Source: Gardnerella vaginalis 1500E (GTDB lineage: Bacteria; Actinomycetota; Actinomycetes; Actinomycetales; Bifidobacteriaceae). Taken from it: a stretch of DNA of 40,982 nucleotides. Of this stretch, positions 33,966-40,982 are shown piece by piece; position 1 is the first letter of the stretch; each line of letters opens with the position of its first letter. The notes beneath the pieces were generated by a model. The model did not search any database, had not been told where the DNA came from, and saw only the letters and a list, made by a program, of their open reading frames with translations. Both the position numbers and the translations under genes were made by a program. The stretch spans positions 1 to 40,982 of the forward strand of contig NZ_ADES01000006.1 of the NCBI RefSeq assembly GCF_000263595.1. The letters are read 5' to 3'.

Positions 33966-36389
33966 ATGCCGAAAGTATCGATTATTGTTCCAATTTATAA
34001 CGTTGAAGCTTTTCTACCAGAATGTTTAGAGTCTATTCAAAATCAAACTTTTAAAGATTGGGAATGTTTGATGTTTTCGGATGGAAGTAAAGATGGTTCC
34101 ATCGATATTATGAAGTCTTTTGCAAAAAAAGATAGTCGCTTTGTGGTAATTGAAAAGGAAAACGAGGGCTACGGAGCTACTTGCAATCGCGGTTTGGAAC
34201 GCGCTAAAGGCGAGTGGATTAGCATTATTGAGCCTGATGATTTTATTGATCCGCATATGTATGAGCGTTTGCTAAGTAATATTGAGATTGCTGGAAAAAA
34301 TCCGAACGAAAACGGAAAAACTGGCGAAACCCTCGATATTATCAAAGGCGGATACTGGCTTTTTTATGACGGCAAAGATGGTTATAAGTCGGCTGTAGAA
34401 ACGCCAAACTTGTGCTATTTCATGCCTGAGCATCGCACTATTTTTAATCTTAGCGAATTTGCTGAGCCTTTCTACCATCATCCTTCTATTTGGTCGGCTA
34501 TTTACCGCAAAGATTTTCTTAACGGAGATAACCGCAATCACGAAATCATACGTTTTAAGCCAATTCCTGGAGCCGGATGGACCGATAATCCTTTCTTTGC
34601 ACAAACAATGGTTTTAGCAAATAAAATCTGCTGGAATCCTGGAAAGTACTACTATTATCGTCAAACTAATCCGGGCGCATCTAGCTTATTGAAGGATTTC
34701 CATCTTCCTTTCGACCGTTTGCGAGATATGCGCGAGTTTCTTAGTAAGCAGAATATTTCTCGCGAAATTTTGCACGCTTTTTATTCTCGCGAATTTGATT
34801 ACGTAAACTCCTTGATTACAGAGTTTGGTTTTGACGATAAGAATCCGGAAATCCGCAAACTTATTTATGAAGTTTTTAGTTCCATGGATTCAAAAGAAGT
34901 TTTCCTTATGGCATCACGCCTTAAGCCAGAATTTATGGATTATTACATGGATTTCCTCGGCTCGTCATACGAAGTTAAGCCACAAAAAGCGGAGGCAAAT
35001 CCTAAGCTTTCGCTCGTAATATTTACGCATAATGCTCATTCTTGGATTGTTGATTCGCTTAAAGCTTGCAGCTCAATAAGCAGTATTCCTTGCGAATTTA
35101 TTATTGTTGACTCGCATTCAAACGACAGTACGATTGCAATTGCCAAAAAATTTACTAGCAAAGATAAGCGTTTTACAATTCAGTCGCATGAAGATACCGC
35201 AAGTATTAAAGATATGCTTTCTAAAGCAATTTCTTACGCTCACGGCACATACACAATATTTATGCCTTCAAGCTACATAATTAACGAAAAAGTGCTATCT
35301 GAAGCGCTAAATCAGGTGCAGTATTATAACGAAATTTGTGCAAAAAATGGAGAAGACGCGGCTAAATATGCAGCCAAAAACGCTGCCCAAGTCACGACTA
35401 AAAATGCTAGTAAAACAGCCAGCGTCGACCTCGCTTTCTTCAACAATAAAAGCAAACACAGCGATTATTTGATTGATTGTGCATTAAAAAATAGAGAAAA
35501 AACTAAAGAATCTAATATTTTGCGTCAGCAGTTTATTATGCCAACAAATTCGGAAGATGCTAATAAAGACGTAAGTTACGGTCTTTATAAAGCTAGCGAT
35601 ATTCCGGAACTTTTGTTAGACAGCTGCTACAGTTACGGTTGGCAAAAAATTTGGCGAACCGACTTTTTGAAAGCTTCTAAAGCTGAAGCTGGAGAACACG
35701 ACCTGCCTTCAACTTTAATGACTTTTACAACTCGCGCAGCATTAAAAGCACAGAAAATACTGTATTGCGATTTGTCTAAAACTTACGAAGATGCTTATGG
35801 AAGATTCAGTGTTGGAGCTGACGAAGGATTCGAAAACCTTCACCACACTAATATTCCAGACAACTTCTGGCTTTCTATTGAACGTCACGCAGTTCAAGAT
35901 GAAGCTCCTCTTGAAGTTGATTCCGTAATTGAAACCGGAGAATGGCTTAAAAGCGAAGGCTTGCTTGATCAATACAATCGCGGATACGTAAATTCGCTTG
36001 TGAACAGTTTTGTTCACGACTGCCATACGCGAGTAACGTCTGAATCTTTGGCAGATATTATTCACGATAAGCTTCAAGAAGTAATGCAAATTATGGATTA
36101 TGATAAAGTTTCTAAGAATTTGCCAAGCTACTTCTACGATGAGCTTTCGTATAACGAATTCCAAAAGTTGCAGCTAAATACAGCTTCACGCACTTTGTGG
36201 CTTAAAGAGCGTATGCTTAAATTTGAGAGCAAAACTCTAAACTATGCGCAAGAAATTAGCAGTATTCGCACTTCTGCACGCTACGTTATTGGCGAGAAAA
36301 TCGTGACGGCAGCAAAAAAGATAACTCTTCCTATGTTTATTGCAAAATTGCAGAAAAAGTTCCGTCTTATGAGGCGAAATAGCAAATAA
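33966..36389 (+). CDS. Tandem GT2 glycosyltransferase, second domain lacking DxD
   Basis: The protein is 807 aa with two GT2-like folds. The first (residues 3 to about 220) is intact: VSIIVPIYNVEAFLPECLESI, FSDGSKDGS, then the metal-binding EPDDF near 90. The second begins near residue 348 with LSLVIFTHNAHSW and IIVDSHSNDST. At the place where a DxD or DD pair is expected it has FMPSSYI, so it is probably not catalytic. An Ala/Lys/Asn-rich stretch at about 455-480 interrupts it. The C-terminal 300 residues include a WLSIERHAVQDE-type segment often seen after GT2 domains in envelope clusters. The sugar is unknown. It may prime, cap or branch the galactofuranan exported by the adjacent transporter. 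No Shine-Dalgarno sequence precedes the ATG. Confidence 0.82.
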   Translation: MPKVSIIVPIYNVEAFLPECLESIQNQTFKDWECLMFSDGSKDGSIDIMKSFAKKDSRFVVIEKENEGYGATCNRGLERAKGEWISIIEPDDFIDPHMYERLLSNIEIAGKNPNENGKTGETLDIIKGGYWLFYDGKDGYKSAVETPNLCYFMPEHRTIFNLSEFAEPFYHHPSIWSAIYRKDFLNGDNRNHEIIRFKPIPGAGWTDNPFFAQTMVLANKICWNPGKYYYYRQTNPGASSLLKDFHLPFDRLRDMREFLSKQNISREILHAFYSREFDYVNSLITEFGFDDKNPEIRKLIYEVFSSMDSKEVFLMASRLKPEFMDYYMDFLGSSYEVKPQKAEANPKLSLVIFTHNAHSWIVDSLKACSSISSIPCEFIIVDSHSNDSTIAIAKKFTSKDKRFTIQSHEDTASIKDMLSKAISYAHGTYTIFMPSSYIINEKVLSEALNQVQYYNEICAKNGEDAAKYAAKNAAQVTTKNASKTASVDLAFFNNKSKHSDYLIDCALKNREKTKESNILRQQFIMPTNSEDANKDVSYGLYKASDIPELLLDSCYSYGWQKIWRTDFLKASKAEAGEHDLPSTLMTFTTRAALKAQKILYCDLSKTYEDAYGRFSVGADEGFENLHHTNIPDNFWLSIERHAVQDEAPLEVDSVIETGEWLKSEGLLDQYNRGYVNSLVNSFVHDCHTRVTSESLADIIHDKLQEVMQIMDYDKVSKNLPSYFYDELSYNEFQKLQLNTASRTLWLKERMLKFESKTLNYAQEISSIRTSARYVIGEKIVTAAKKITLPMFIAKLQKKFRLMRRNSK

Positions 36390-36414
36390 TTTACTAAAGC
36401 TAAGCGTAAGCTCG

Positions 36415-36520
36415 AACGTACTTACGTATTTGCCTACTTGCGCGCGTAGGTACGCACCTACGTAACTACGTAACTACGTACCTACCGTACCTACTGTACT
36501 TACGTACCTACTTACTTACA
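36415..36520. repeat. TACGTA-rich degenerate 8-9-bp repeat tract with hairpin
   Basis: The gap between convergent GT2 and licD genes is filled with variants of CTACGTAA and CTACGTAC (about seven units between 36459 and 36520). A perfect 7-bp hairpin, CGTAGGT/ACCTACG, lies at 36445-36462. Because the units are near self-complementary, many alternative hairpins are possible. It may serve as a two-way terminator. Confidence 0.65.
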
Positions 36521-36531
36521 CATGCGAGAGT

Positions 36532-37665
36532 TTACTTAGTCGCGTAAGGATTTGTTGCTATATCTTCCTCAATCGCATTTATAGTGCACTGATTTTCGAG
36601 GCAATCGCGACTAACATGCTGGAAGTGCGAGAACATGTCTGCTGGAAGCTGATAAATATTCCCGTAATAACTGTACAGAACTTTTTGCGCATCATTTGGC
36701 ACGCATACTGAAAAATCTTCAAATTGATCTTGATTTAGCGGGAACATGTTTTTGCAGCTAACCATATATATGGATTCTGCATCAACATTATCAATACCGT
36801 AAATAACACCATAAGTTTCATTAGTTGAAGATTTAGAAATAATATTTTCGTCTTGCGCAATTTTGCGATACTTTGTAAAAATACTTTCGATTTCTCTAGT
36901 AAACTTAGCACCGTCTTCACGATACCCACCTTTAAGCCACTCATCATAGAATGGCTGCGAGCGCAAATCATCTTGCAAAGTTTTACGAATCTCAATAAAT
37001 CTTCGTCTAATCTGCTCATTGTACTCAGGCAAATAATCGTAGAAGAAAATATCAATAAAGCTAGGATCGTCCGGATTTTTGTAGCGCAAACGCAACTGCC
37101 TGCAGCATACGTAAGGATCAAAAACAAGAACTGCACGGTAGCGTTTCGACAATTTCTCATCATTTTGAAGAAGATTTAGTAAGGTATCAATATCTTCTCT
37201 AATCATTCCAAGATCAACATCATCATCCCACGGAATAAATCCGCGATGACGAACAACACCAAGCAAAGTTCCAAAATCAGCCCAATATTGAAGATTATGC
37301 TCGCGCGCAATTTCAGCAAACTCACTTAAAAGACTAGCGCAGCCGCGTTGAATAAGTCGCACAGAACCTGTTGCTTTAGGAAGCGAATAGTAAAAACGCT
37401 TACGCGCGTCCAAATCACTTTCATTGTCACGCCTGTAATTAGACCAACCTAAAAGTGACGAATGCTCACGATTCGTAAGCATATCGACGTGAATATTGCG
37501 TTGGTTTTCAAGAATTTGCGGCAATTGCTCGTCTAACACACGTTGCATACAATCTATGCTGTTCTGCAAATCGCTAACTTGTTCGCGAAGATTTCTTATT
37601 GAACGTTTAGATGAGGGGCAACGGTCAATAAGCCCACGGAATAATCTACGAAATACTGACGCCAT
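36532..37665 (-). CDS. LicD-family phosphotransferase
   Basis: LicD proteins move phosphocholine (or a related phospho-alcohol) from a CDP-linked donor onto a surface glycan. The family core is clear near residues 130-150: YWADFGTLLGVVRHRGF, then IPWDDDVDLGM, holding the acidic metal-binding residues. A heptad-like helical segment at about residues 25-60 precedes it (LREQVSDLQNSIDCMQRVL), probably a coiled coil. The length of 377 aa is longer than the 270 of pneumococcal LicD because of this N-terminus. AAGGTG seven bases before the ATG supports the start. It is divergent from a gene encoding choline kinase and cytidylyltransferase domains, which would supply its CDP-choline. Confidence 0.87.
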   Translation of the reverse strand: MASVFRRLFRGLIDRCPSSKRSIRNLREQVSDLQNSIDCMQRVLDEQLPQILENQRNIHVDMLTNREHSSLLGWSNYRRDNESDLDARKRFYYSLPKATGSVRLIQRGCASLLSEFAEIAREHNLQYWADFGTLLGVVRHRGFIPWDDDVDLGMIREDIDTLLNLLQNDEKLSKRYRAVLVFDPYVCCRQLRLRYKNPDDPSFIDIFFYDYLPEYNEQIRRRFIEIRKTLQDDLRSQPFYDEWLKGGYREDGAKFTREIESIFTKYRKIAQDENIISKSSTNETYGVIYGIDNVDAESIYMVSCKNMFPLNQDQFEDFSVCVPNDAQKVLYSYYGNIYQLPADMFSHFQHVSRDCLENQCTINAIEEDIATNPYATK

Positions 37666-37749
37666 AATTCACACCTTCTGTATGTTTCTCCACTTTTACT
37701 CTCGATAAGTCATATGGTTATTCATTATATACGTTTTGTTGCTTGCGGG

Positions 37750-37785
37750 CGACCTATTCTTTACATAGCTGAGTCGTTTTGGTCG
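37750..37785. repeat. Solitary 36-bp palindrome, family A
   Basis: This copy begins CGACCTA and ends GAGTCGTTTTGGTCG, sharing both ends and the exact 36-bp length with the units at 8160-8247, about 29.5 kb away. The central part differs and the outer stem has two mismatches. It lies in the divergent gap between licD and the HTH-LicC-LicA gene, away from any stop codon, so a terminator role is unlikely here. Confidence 0.7.
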
Positions 37786-37843
37786 GATTTATACTCTCAC
37801 TGTTCAAAATAAAGATTCAATAGCTATTTTTGAACGCTTGTTA

Positions 37844-37849
37844 TATAAT
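37844..37849 (+). promoter_or_regulatory. Candidate -10 box for the licCA-licB transcript
   Basis: TATAAT matches the consensus and overlaps an in-frame ATG at 37848. If this is the -10 box, transcription begins near 37856, that ATG is not in the transcript, and translation would begin at the ATG at 37881. No good -35 box is seen. Confidence 0.4.
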
Positions 37850-37880
37850 GAGCAAAACACCAATCACAATCGAGACGCGC

Positions 37881-39671
37881 ATGGCTATTAATCACAACGA
37901 ATTTATGCTACTTACTGCCCTACTAAATAACACCAACAACTCGCAGCAAATAAGTCAGCGAGATATTGCCGCTCGCGCAGGAATTTCGCTCGGAACAGTC
38001 AATTCTTCAATCAAAAGCGCAGAAAATAAGCATCTTATTGAAGCGTCAGAAACATTGAAAATTACACCTAAAGGTCTTGCTGAACTTGAACCGCACAAAG
38101 TTAAAAACGCTATTATTATGGCCGCAGGATTTTCGTCAAGATTCTCACCAGTTTCGTACGAAACTCCAAAAGGCTTGCTTACAGTAAAAGGCGAAGTTCT
38201 TATTGAGCGCCAAATAAAGCAGCTTCGCGAAGCTGGGATTAACGATATAACTGTTGTTGTTGGCTACAAACAAGAGCAGTTTTTCTACTTAGAAGACGCT
38301 TTTAACGTAAAAATCGTGCCAAATAGCGAATACAACACTCGCAATAATAACAGTTCAATTATGGCAGTAGCAAACCAGTTATCGAACACTTATATTTGCT
38401 CATCTGACAATTATTTCGACGAAAATCCTTTTGAAAAATACGTTTGGAAAGCTTACTATTCCGCGCAATTCCAGCAGGGTTACACTAAAGAATGGTGTAT
38501 GACTTGCGGAGCACATAATCGCATTACAAAAGTTACGATTGGCGGAAGTGACGCTTGGTACATGATTGGTCACGTGTATTTCGACACCGAATTTTCTAAG
38601 CGATTTGTGCAAATTCTTCGGGAAGAATACGATTTGCCGCAAACTGCAGGAAAACTTTGGGAAGATATTTTTATTGAACATATTGACGAGCTAGATATGC
38701 AAATGCGCAAATACGATCCGCCAATTATTCACGAATTTGATTCCATTGACGAGTTGCGCGAATTTGATCCGCTTTTCCTAGAAAATATTGATAGCGCAAT
38801 TTTTGATCATATTACTCAAACGCTTAACTGCAAGAAATCCGATATTTATAACGTTTATCCGCTTAAAAAAGGTCTTACTAATTTATCTTGCCATTTTTCG
38901 GTTGACAATAGCGAATACGTTTATAGGCATCCTGGCGTTGGCACAGACGTGCTTATTAACAGACAAGCCGAAGCTGAAGCTTTAAGGTTGGCTCAAAAAC
39001 TTGGTTTAGATGGCACCTTTATTACAGCAGACGCTAAAGAAGGTTGGAAGATTTCACGATTTTTGCCAGATTGCAATATTGCAAATATGCACAATCCTAG
39101 CCAATTACAAGAAAGCTTGAAATTAGTTCGTTCTTTGCATGAAAGTAACGAAAGTGTGCATCGCAACTTTGATTTTTACGCAGAATCTCAGCGCTATATG
39201 AAAGAACTTAATGATAGAAATGTAGAAATACCGCAAAAAATCATCGACCTAAGTGTTCTAGCTGACGAGCTTCATAACTTTGTAATTACTAAAGACGGCT
39301 CACATACCTGCCTTTGCCATAATGACATATTAGGTGCAAATATTCTAATAGATCAAAACAATCGATACCATCTTATTGACTGGGAATATGCCGGAATGTC
39401 TGATTATGCGCAAGATTTTGGCACGTTATGCGTTTCGGACGAATTTAGCGATACTGAAATAAACGAAGCTATGCCTATTTATTTAGCACACACTCCGTCA
39501 ACTCAAGAAAAGCGTCATTTACTGGCTTTTGTGGGATTTGCAGGATGGTGTTGGCATTTGTGGTCACTTGTTAAAGAAGCGGAAGGCGAGAACATAGGAA
39601 CTTGCATGTATACATACTACCGGTACGCAAAACGCTATATTAATGAATCTCTTAAAATGTACGACAATTAA
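37881..39671 (+). CDS. HTH - CTP:phosphocholine cytidylyltransferase - choline kinase fusion (LicC-LicA type)
   Basis: Three domains lie in one protein of 596 aa. Residues about 8-60 form a winged helix (ISQRDIAARAGISLGTVNSS). Residues about 74-300 form a nucleotidyltransferase with IIMAAGFSSRF and ETPKGLLTVKG, as in LicC. Residues about 320-590 form a choline/ethanolamine kinase with CLCHNDILGANILI near 478 and LIDWEYAG, as in LicA. Together they would phosphorylate choline and form CDP-choline for the LicD enzyme encoded divergently. The winged helix suggests self-regulation or DNA binding, but that is inference. Starts at 37830 (TTG) and 37848 (ATG) are possible. 37881 was chosen because the earlier ATG overlaps the likely -10 box and the domain begins just after 37881. 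Confidence 0.87.
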   Translation: MAINHNEFMLLTALLNNTNNSQQISQRDIAARAGISLGTVNSSIKSAENKHLIEASETLKITPKGLAELEPHKVKNAIIMAAGFSSRFSPVSYETPKGLLTVKGEVLIERQIKQLREAGINDITVVVGYKQEQFFYLEDAFNVKIVPNSEYNTRNNNSSIMAVANQLSNTYICSSDNYFDENPFEKYVWKAYYSAQFQQGYTKEWCMTCGAHNRITKVTIGGSDAWYMIGHVYFDTEFSKRFVQILREEYDLPQTAGKLWEDIFIEHIDELDMQMRKYDPPIIHEFDSIDELREFDPLFLENIDSAIFDHITQTLNCKKSDIYNVYPLKKGLTNLSCHFSVDNSEYVYRHPGVGTDVLINRQAEAEALRLAQKLGLDGTFITADAKEGWKISRFLPDCNIANMHNPSQLQESLKLVRSLHESNESVHRNFDFYAESQRYMKELNDRNVEIPQKIIDLSVLADELHNFVITKDGSHTCLCHNDILGANILIDQNNRYHLIDWEYAGMSDYAQDFGTLCVSDEFSDTEINEAMPIYLAHTPSTQEKRHLLAFVGFAGWCWHLWSLVKEAEGENIGTCMYTYYRYAKRYINESLKMYDN

Positions 39672-39690
39672 AACACGAAATTAGGTACTT

Positions 39691-40689
39691 ATGAAATACG
39701 CGTTTTTAAGCGGATTCCTTTGGGGAATTGACACTGCCCTACTTGCAGTTTTAACCACATTTCTTAGCTATAACAGCAGCACTAATTCAGTAATATTCGT
39801 TGGTATTCTTGGAGCTCTACTCCACGACGCTGTATGCGCAATTTTTATGTGGATTTACATAAGTACTCGAAAAAAATGGCATAAAACGCTTGAAATACTA
39901 AATAAACCACGGATTCTGGCACTTATTATCGTAGGATCTTTACTTGGCGGACCTATTGGAATGAGCGGATACGTTTTAGCAGCAAGCAATATAGGAGCTG
40001 GATACGCTGCTGCAATTTCCGCCTTCTACCCTGCAGTTGGAACCGTACTTTCTGCGCTAATACTTCGCGAGCGCTTAAGTGCGGCAAAATATGCAGCTTT
40101 TGCGTTAGCTCTTATTGCGGTTTCTGCTTTAGGATACTTTTCTTGCGCTCAAGATGCTCAATCTTACGTAAATTCAAACACAATACTTGGTTTAGCTGGA
40201 GCAATTTTAAGCGTAGTCGGTTGGGGAAGCGAAGCAGTTGTGTGCGCTTGGGCTACGCGCCAAAAAAGCATAGACGACGAAATAATACTTCATATTCGCC
40301 AAACTACATCCGCATTTGCTTACGTTATTATTGCGATTATTGCCATTGTTTCTAGTATATTTGTCTCTTCTACAGGCACTTCTACAGGCGCTTCTGCAGG
40401 TACTTCCACAGGATTAGAATCATATATTTCACTAAGCACAAGCTCGCTTCAAGCTTTCAAAATAGCAGGAATGGCGATTATTGTCGGCCTTCTTGGAGTG
40501 AGCTCGTACCTTTGCTATTACCGCGGTATTGCGAAAGTTGGAGCATCGCGCGCAATGGCTGCAAACGTTACTTACGCAGCTTGGAGCATGATAGTAACAG
40601 CAATAATCTCATGCACAATGCCGTCAGTCTTGGCTTGGATTTGCTGCATTACTATTATGTGCAGCACGGTTTTCGTAGCACGTCAGTAA
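39691..40689 (+). CDS. EamA-family permease, LicB-like choline transporter
   Basis: This membrane protein of 332 aa has about ten hydrophobic segments in two EamA repeats. It resembles LicB, the choline permease of lic1 loci: FLWGIDTALLAVLTTFL at the start, GGPIGMSGYVLAASNIGAGYAAAISAFYPAVG in the middle, and GVSSYLCYYRGIAKVGASRAMAANVTYAAW near the end. It lies 19 bases after the LicC-LicA fusion gene and is surely in the same operon, which is the main argument for choline uptake. A Ser/Thr/Gly-rich loop at about residues 226-242 is encoded by a 12-bp tandem repeat. Its 3' end overlaps a convergent gene by 66 bases. Confidence 0.85.
   Translation: MKYAFLSGFLWGIDTALLAVLTTFLSYNSSTNSVIFVGILGALLHDAVCAIFMWIYISTRKKWHKTLEILNKPRILALIIVGSLLGGPIGMSGYVLAASNIGAGYAAAISAFYPAVGTVLSALILRERLSAAKYAAFALALIAVSALGYFSCAQDAQSYVNSNTILGLAGAILSVVGWGSEAVVCAWATRQKSIDDEIILHIRQTTSAFAYVIIAIIAIVSSIFVSSTGTSTGASAGTSTGLESYISLSTSSLQAFKIAGMAIIVGLLGVSSYLCYYRGIAKVGASRAMAANVTYAAWSMIVTAIISCTMPSVLAWICCITIMCSTVFVARQ
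40369..40413 (+). repeat. In-frame 12-bp coding repeat in the LicB-like gene
   Basis: Units TCTACAGGCACT, TCTACAGGCGCT and TCTGCAGGTACT, plus a partial fourth, lie end to end from 40369. Each encodes four residues of an S-T/A-G-T/A type in a loop between membrane segments. Copy changes would keep the frame. Confidence 0.8.
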
Positions 40690-40982
40690 CATGTCAAAGC
40701 CACGAGCTGCAAACGGAATCATAAGCAAATACGCAGGAAGAATGTACTGAGACTGCGCTTCCCAAACAATGTATAACACGGCCATTCCTAGCACTATAAC
40801 AAGCGGAGTCAAAAGCGTAGTCAAGTATTCGTAAGAAAATTCGCAAGAAATCTTAGGCAAAGAAGAAGGAGACTTTCTTTTACGCAACAATACGAACAAA
40901 AATACTGCCGTAAACGCAACAAGCATAAATTGAAGAGCATCTAGGAAAGTAAAAACAACCATATTTAACTTTCCTGAATAAA
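40624..40982 (-). CDS. C-terminal part of a polytopic membrane protein, possibly a glycosyltransferase (5' end beyond window)
   Basis: The frame stays open to the right edge, so this is read as the end of a larger protein. Three hydrophobic segments are visible: MVVFTFLDALQFMLVAFTAV, LLTPLVIVLGMAVLYIVW and YILPAYLLMIPFAARGF. The sequence YIVWEAQSQYILPAYLLMIP resembles the last helices of Dol-P-sugar dependent or GT39-like membrane glycosyltransferases, in which a WEAxSRY motif is common. An ATG at 40962 has AGGAAAG six bases upstream, so a separate 112-aa protein cannot be excluded. The 3' end overlaps the LicB-like gene on the other strand by 66 bases. Its place suggests membership in the envelope locus. 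Confidence 0.55.
   Translation of the reverse strand, partial: YSGKLNMVVFTFLDALQFMLVAFTAVFLFVLLRKRKSPSSLPKISCEFSYEYLTTLLTPLVIVLGMAVLYIVWEAQSQYILPAYLLMIPFAARGFDMLLTCYENRAAHNSNAANPSQD

Noticed and set aside
40624..40962. A complete 112-aa membrane protein gene
   Set aside because: It is kept only as a possibility: the frame continues open to the window edge, and the sequence resembles the end of a larger membrane protein.

Overview
The window looks like a stretch of chromosome from a low-GC member of the Bifidobacteriaceae, most probably Gardnerella. This is inferred from the gene set: an AdnA/AdnB helicase-nuclease pair, which is typical of Actinobacteria; RNase J; a Pr6Pr-family membrane protein; a UPF0210/UPF0237 pair; and a galactofuranan gene set. 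The AT-rich base composition fits too. No rRNA gene or species marker is present, so the genus is an inference.

Left and centre (about 1-28 kb) are mostly minus-strand housekeeping genes. In order they are a zinc-ribbon/low-complexity protein cut by the left edge, peptide deformylase (def), phosphoglucosamine mutase (glmM), aminopeptidase N (pepN), RNase J (rnj), an MFS transporter, a GNAT acetyltransferase, a large adnA-adnB pair with a 4-base overlap, and a Pr6Pr membrane protein. A plus-strand thiamine-salvage gene follows, a ThiM-ThiE fusion preceded by a TPP riboswitch. Then come the UPF0210 and UPF0237 genes, prs, a ribokinase-family kinase, an EamA transporter and a tRNA-Ser(GGA) gene with its terminator.

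Right (about 28-41 kb) is a cell-envelope polysaccharide locus. Glf makes UDP-galactofuranose and a GlfT2-like transferase polymerises it. A Wzm/Wzt-type ABC exporter carries a C-terminal glycan-binding-like domain on its ATPase. A tandem GT2 protein has a second domain that lacks its DxD motif. Next to these sits a phosphocholine set: a LicD-type transferase, a three-domain HTH-LicC-LicA fusion and a LicB-like permease. A membrane protein cut by the right edge may be a further glycosyltransferase. The simplest reading is a galactofuranose-containing surface glycan that is exported by an ABC transporter and decorated with phosphocholine.

The most unusual non-coding signal is a set of intergenic arrays of palindromes. 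Two arrays of unrelated sequence (8160-8299 and 20658-20900) have the same geometry: 36-bp palindromic units, 16-bp spacers and a 52-bp period. A third array (3416-3553) has shorter palindromes at a 53-54-bp period. One solitary 36-bp copy of the first family lies at 37750-37785, between licD and the licCA fusion. Many other intergenic gaps hold short tandem repeats with 8-16-bp units. Several plus-strand envelope genes lack a Shine-Dalgarno sequence and have a -10-like box at or just before the apparent start codon.
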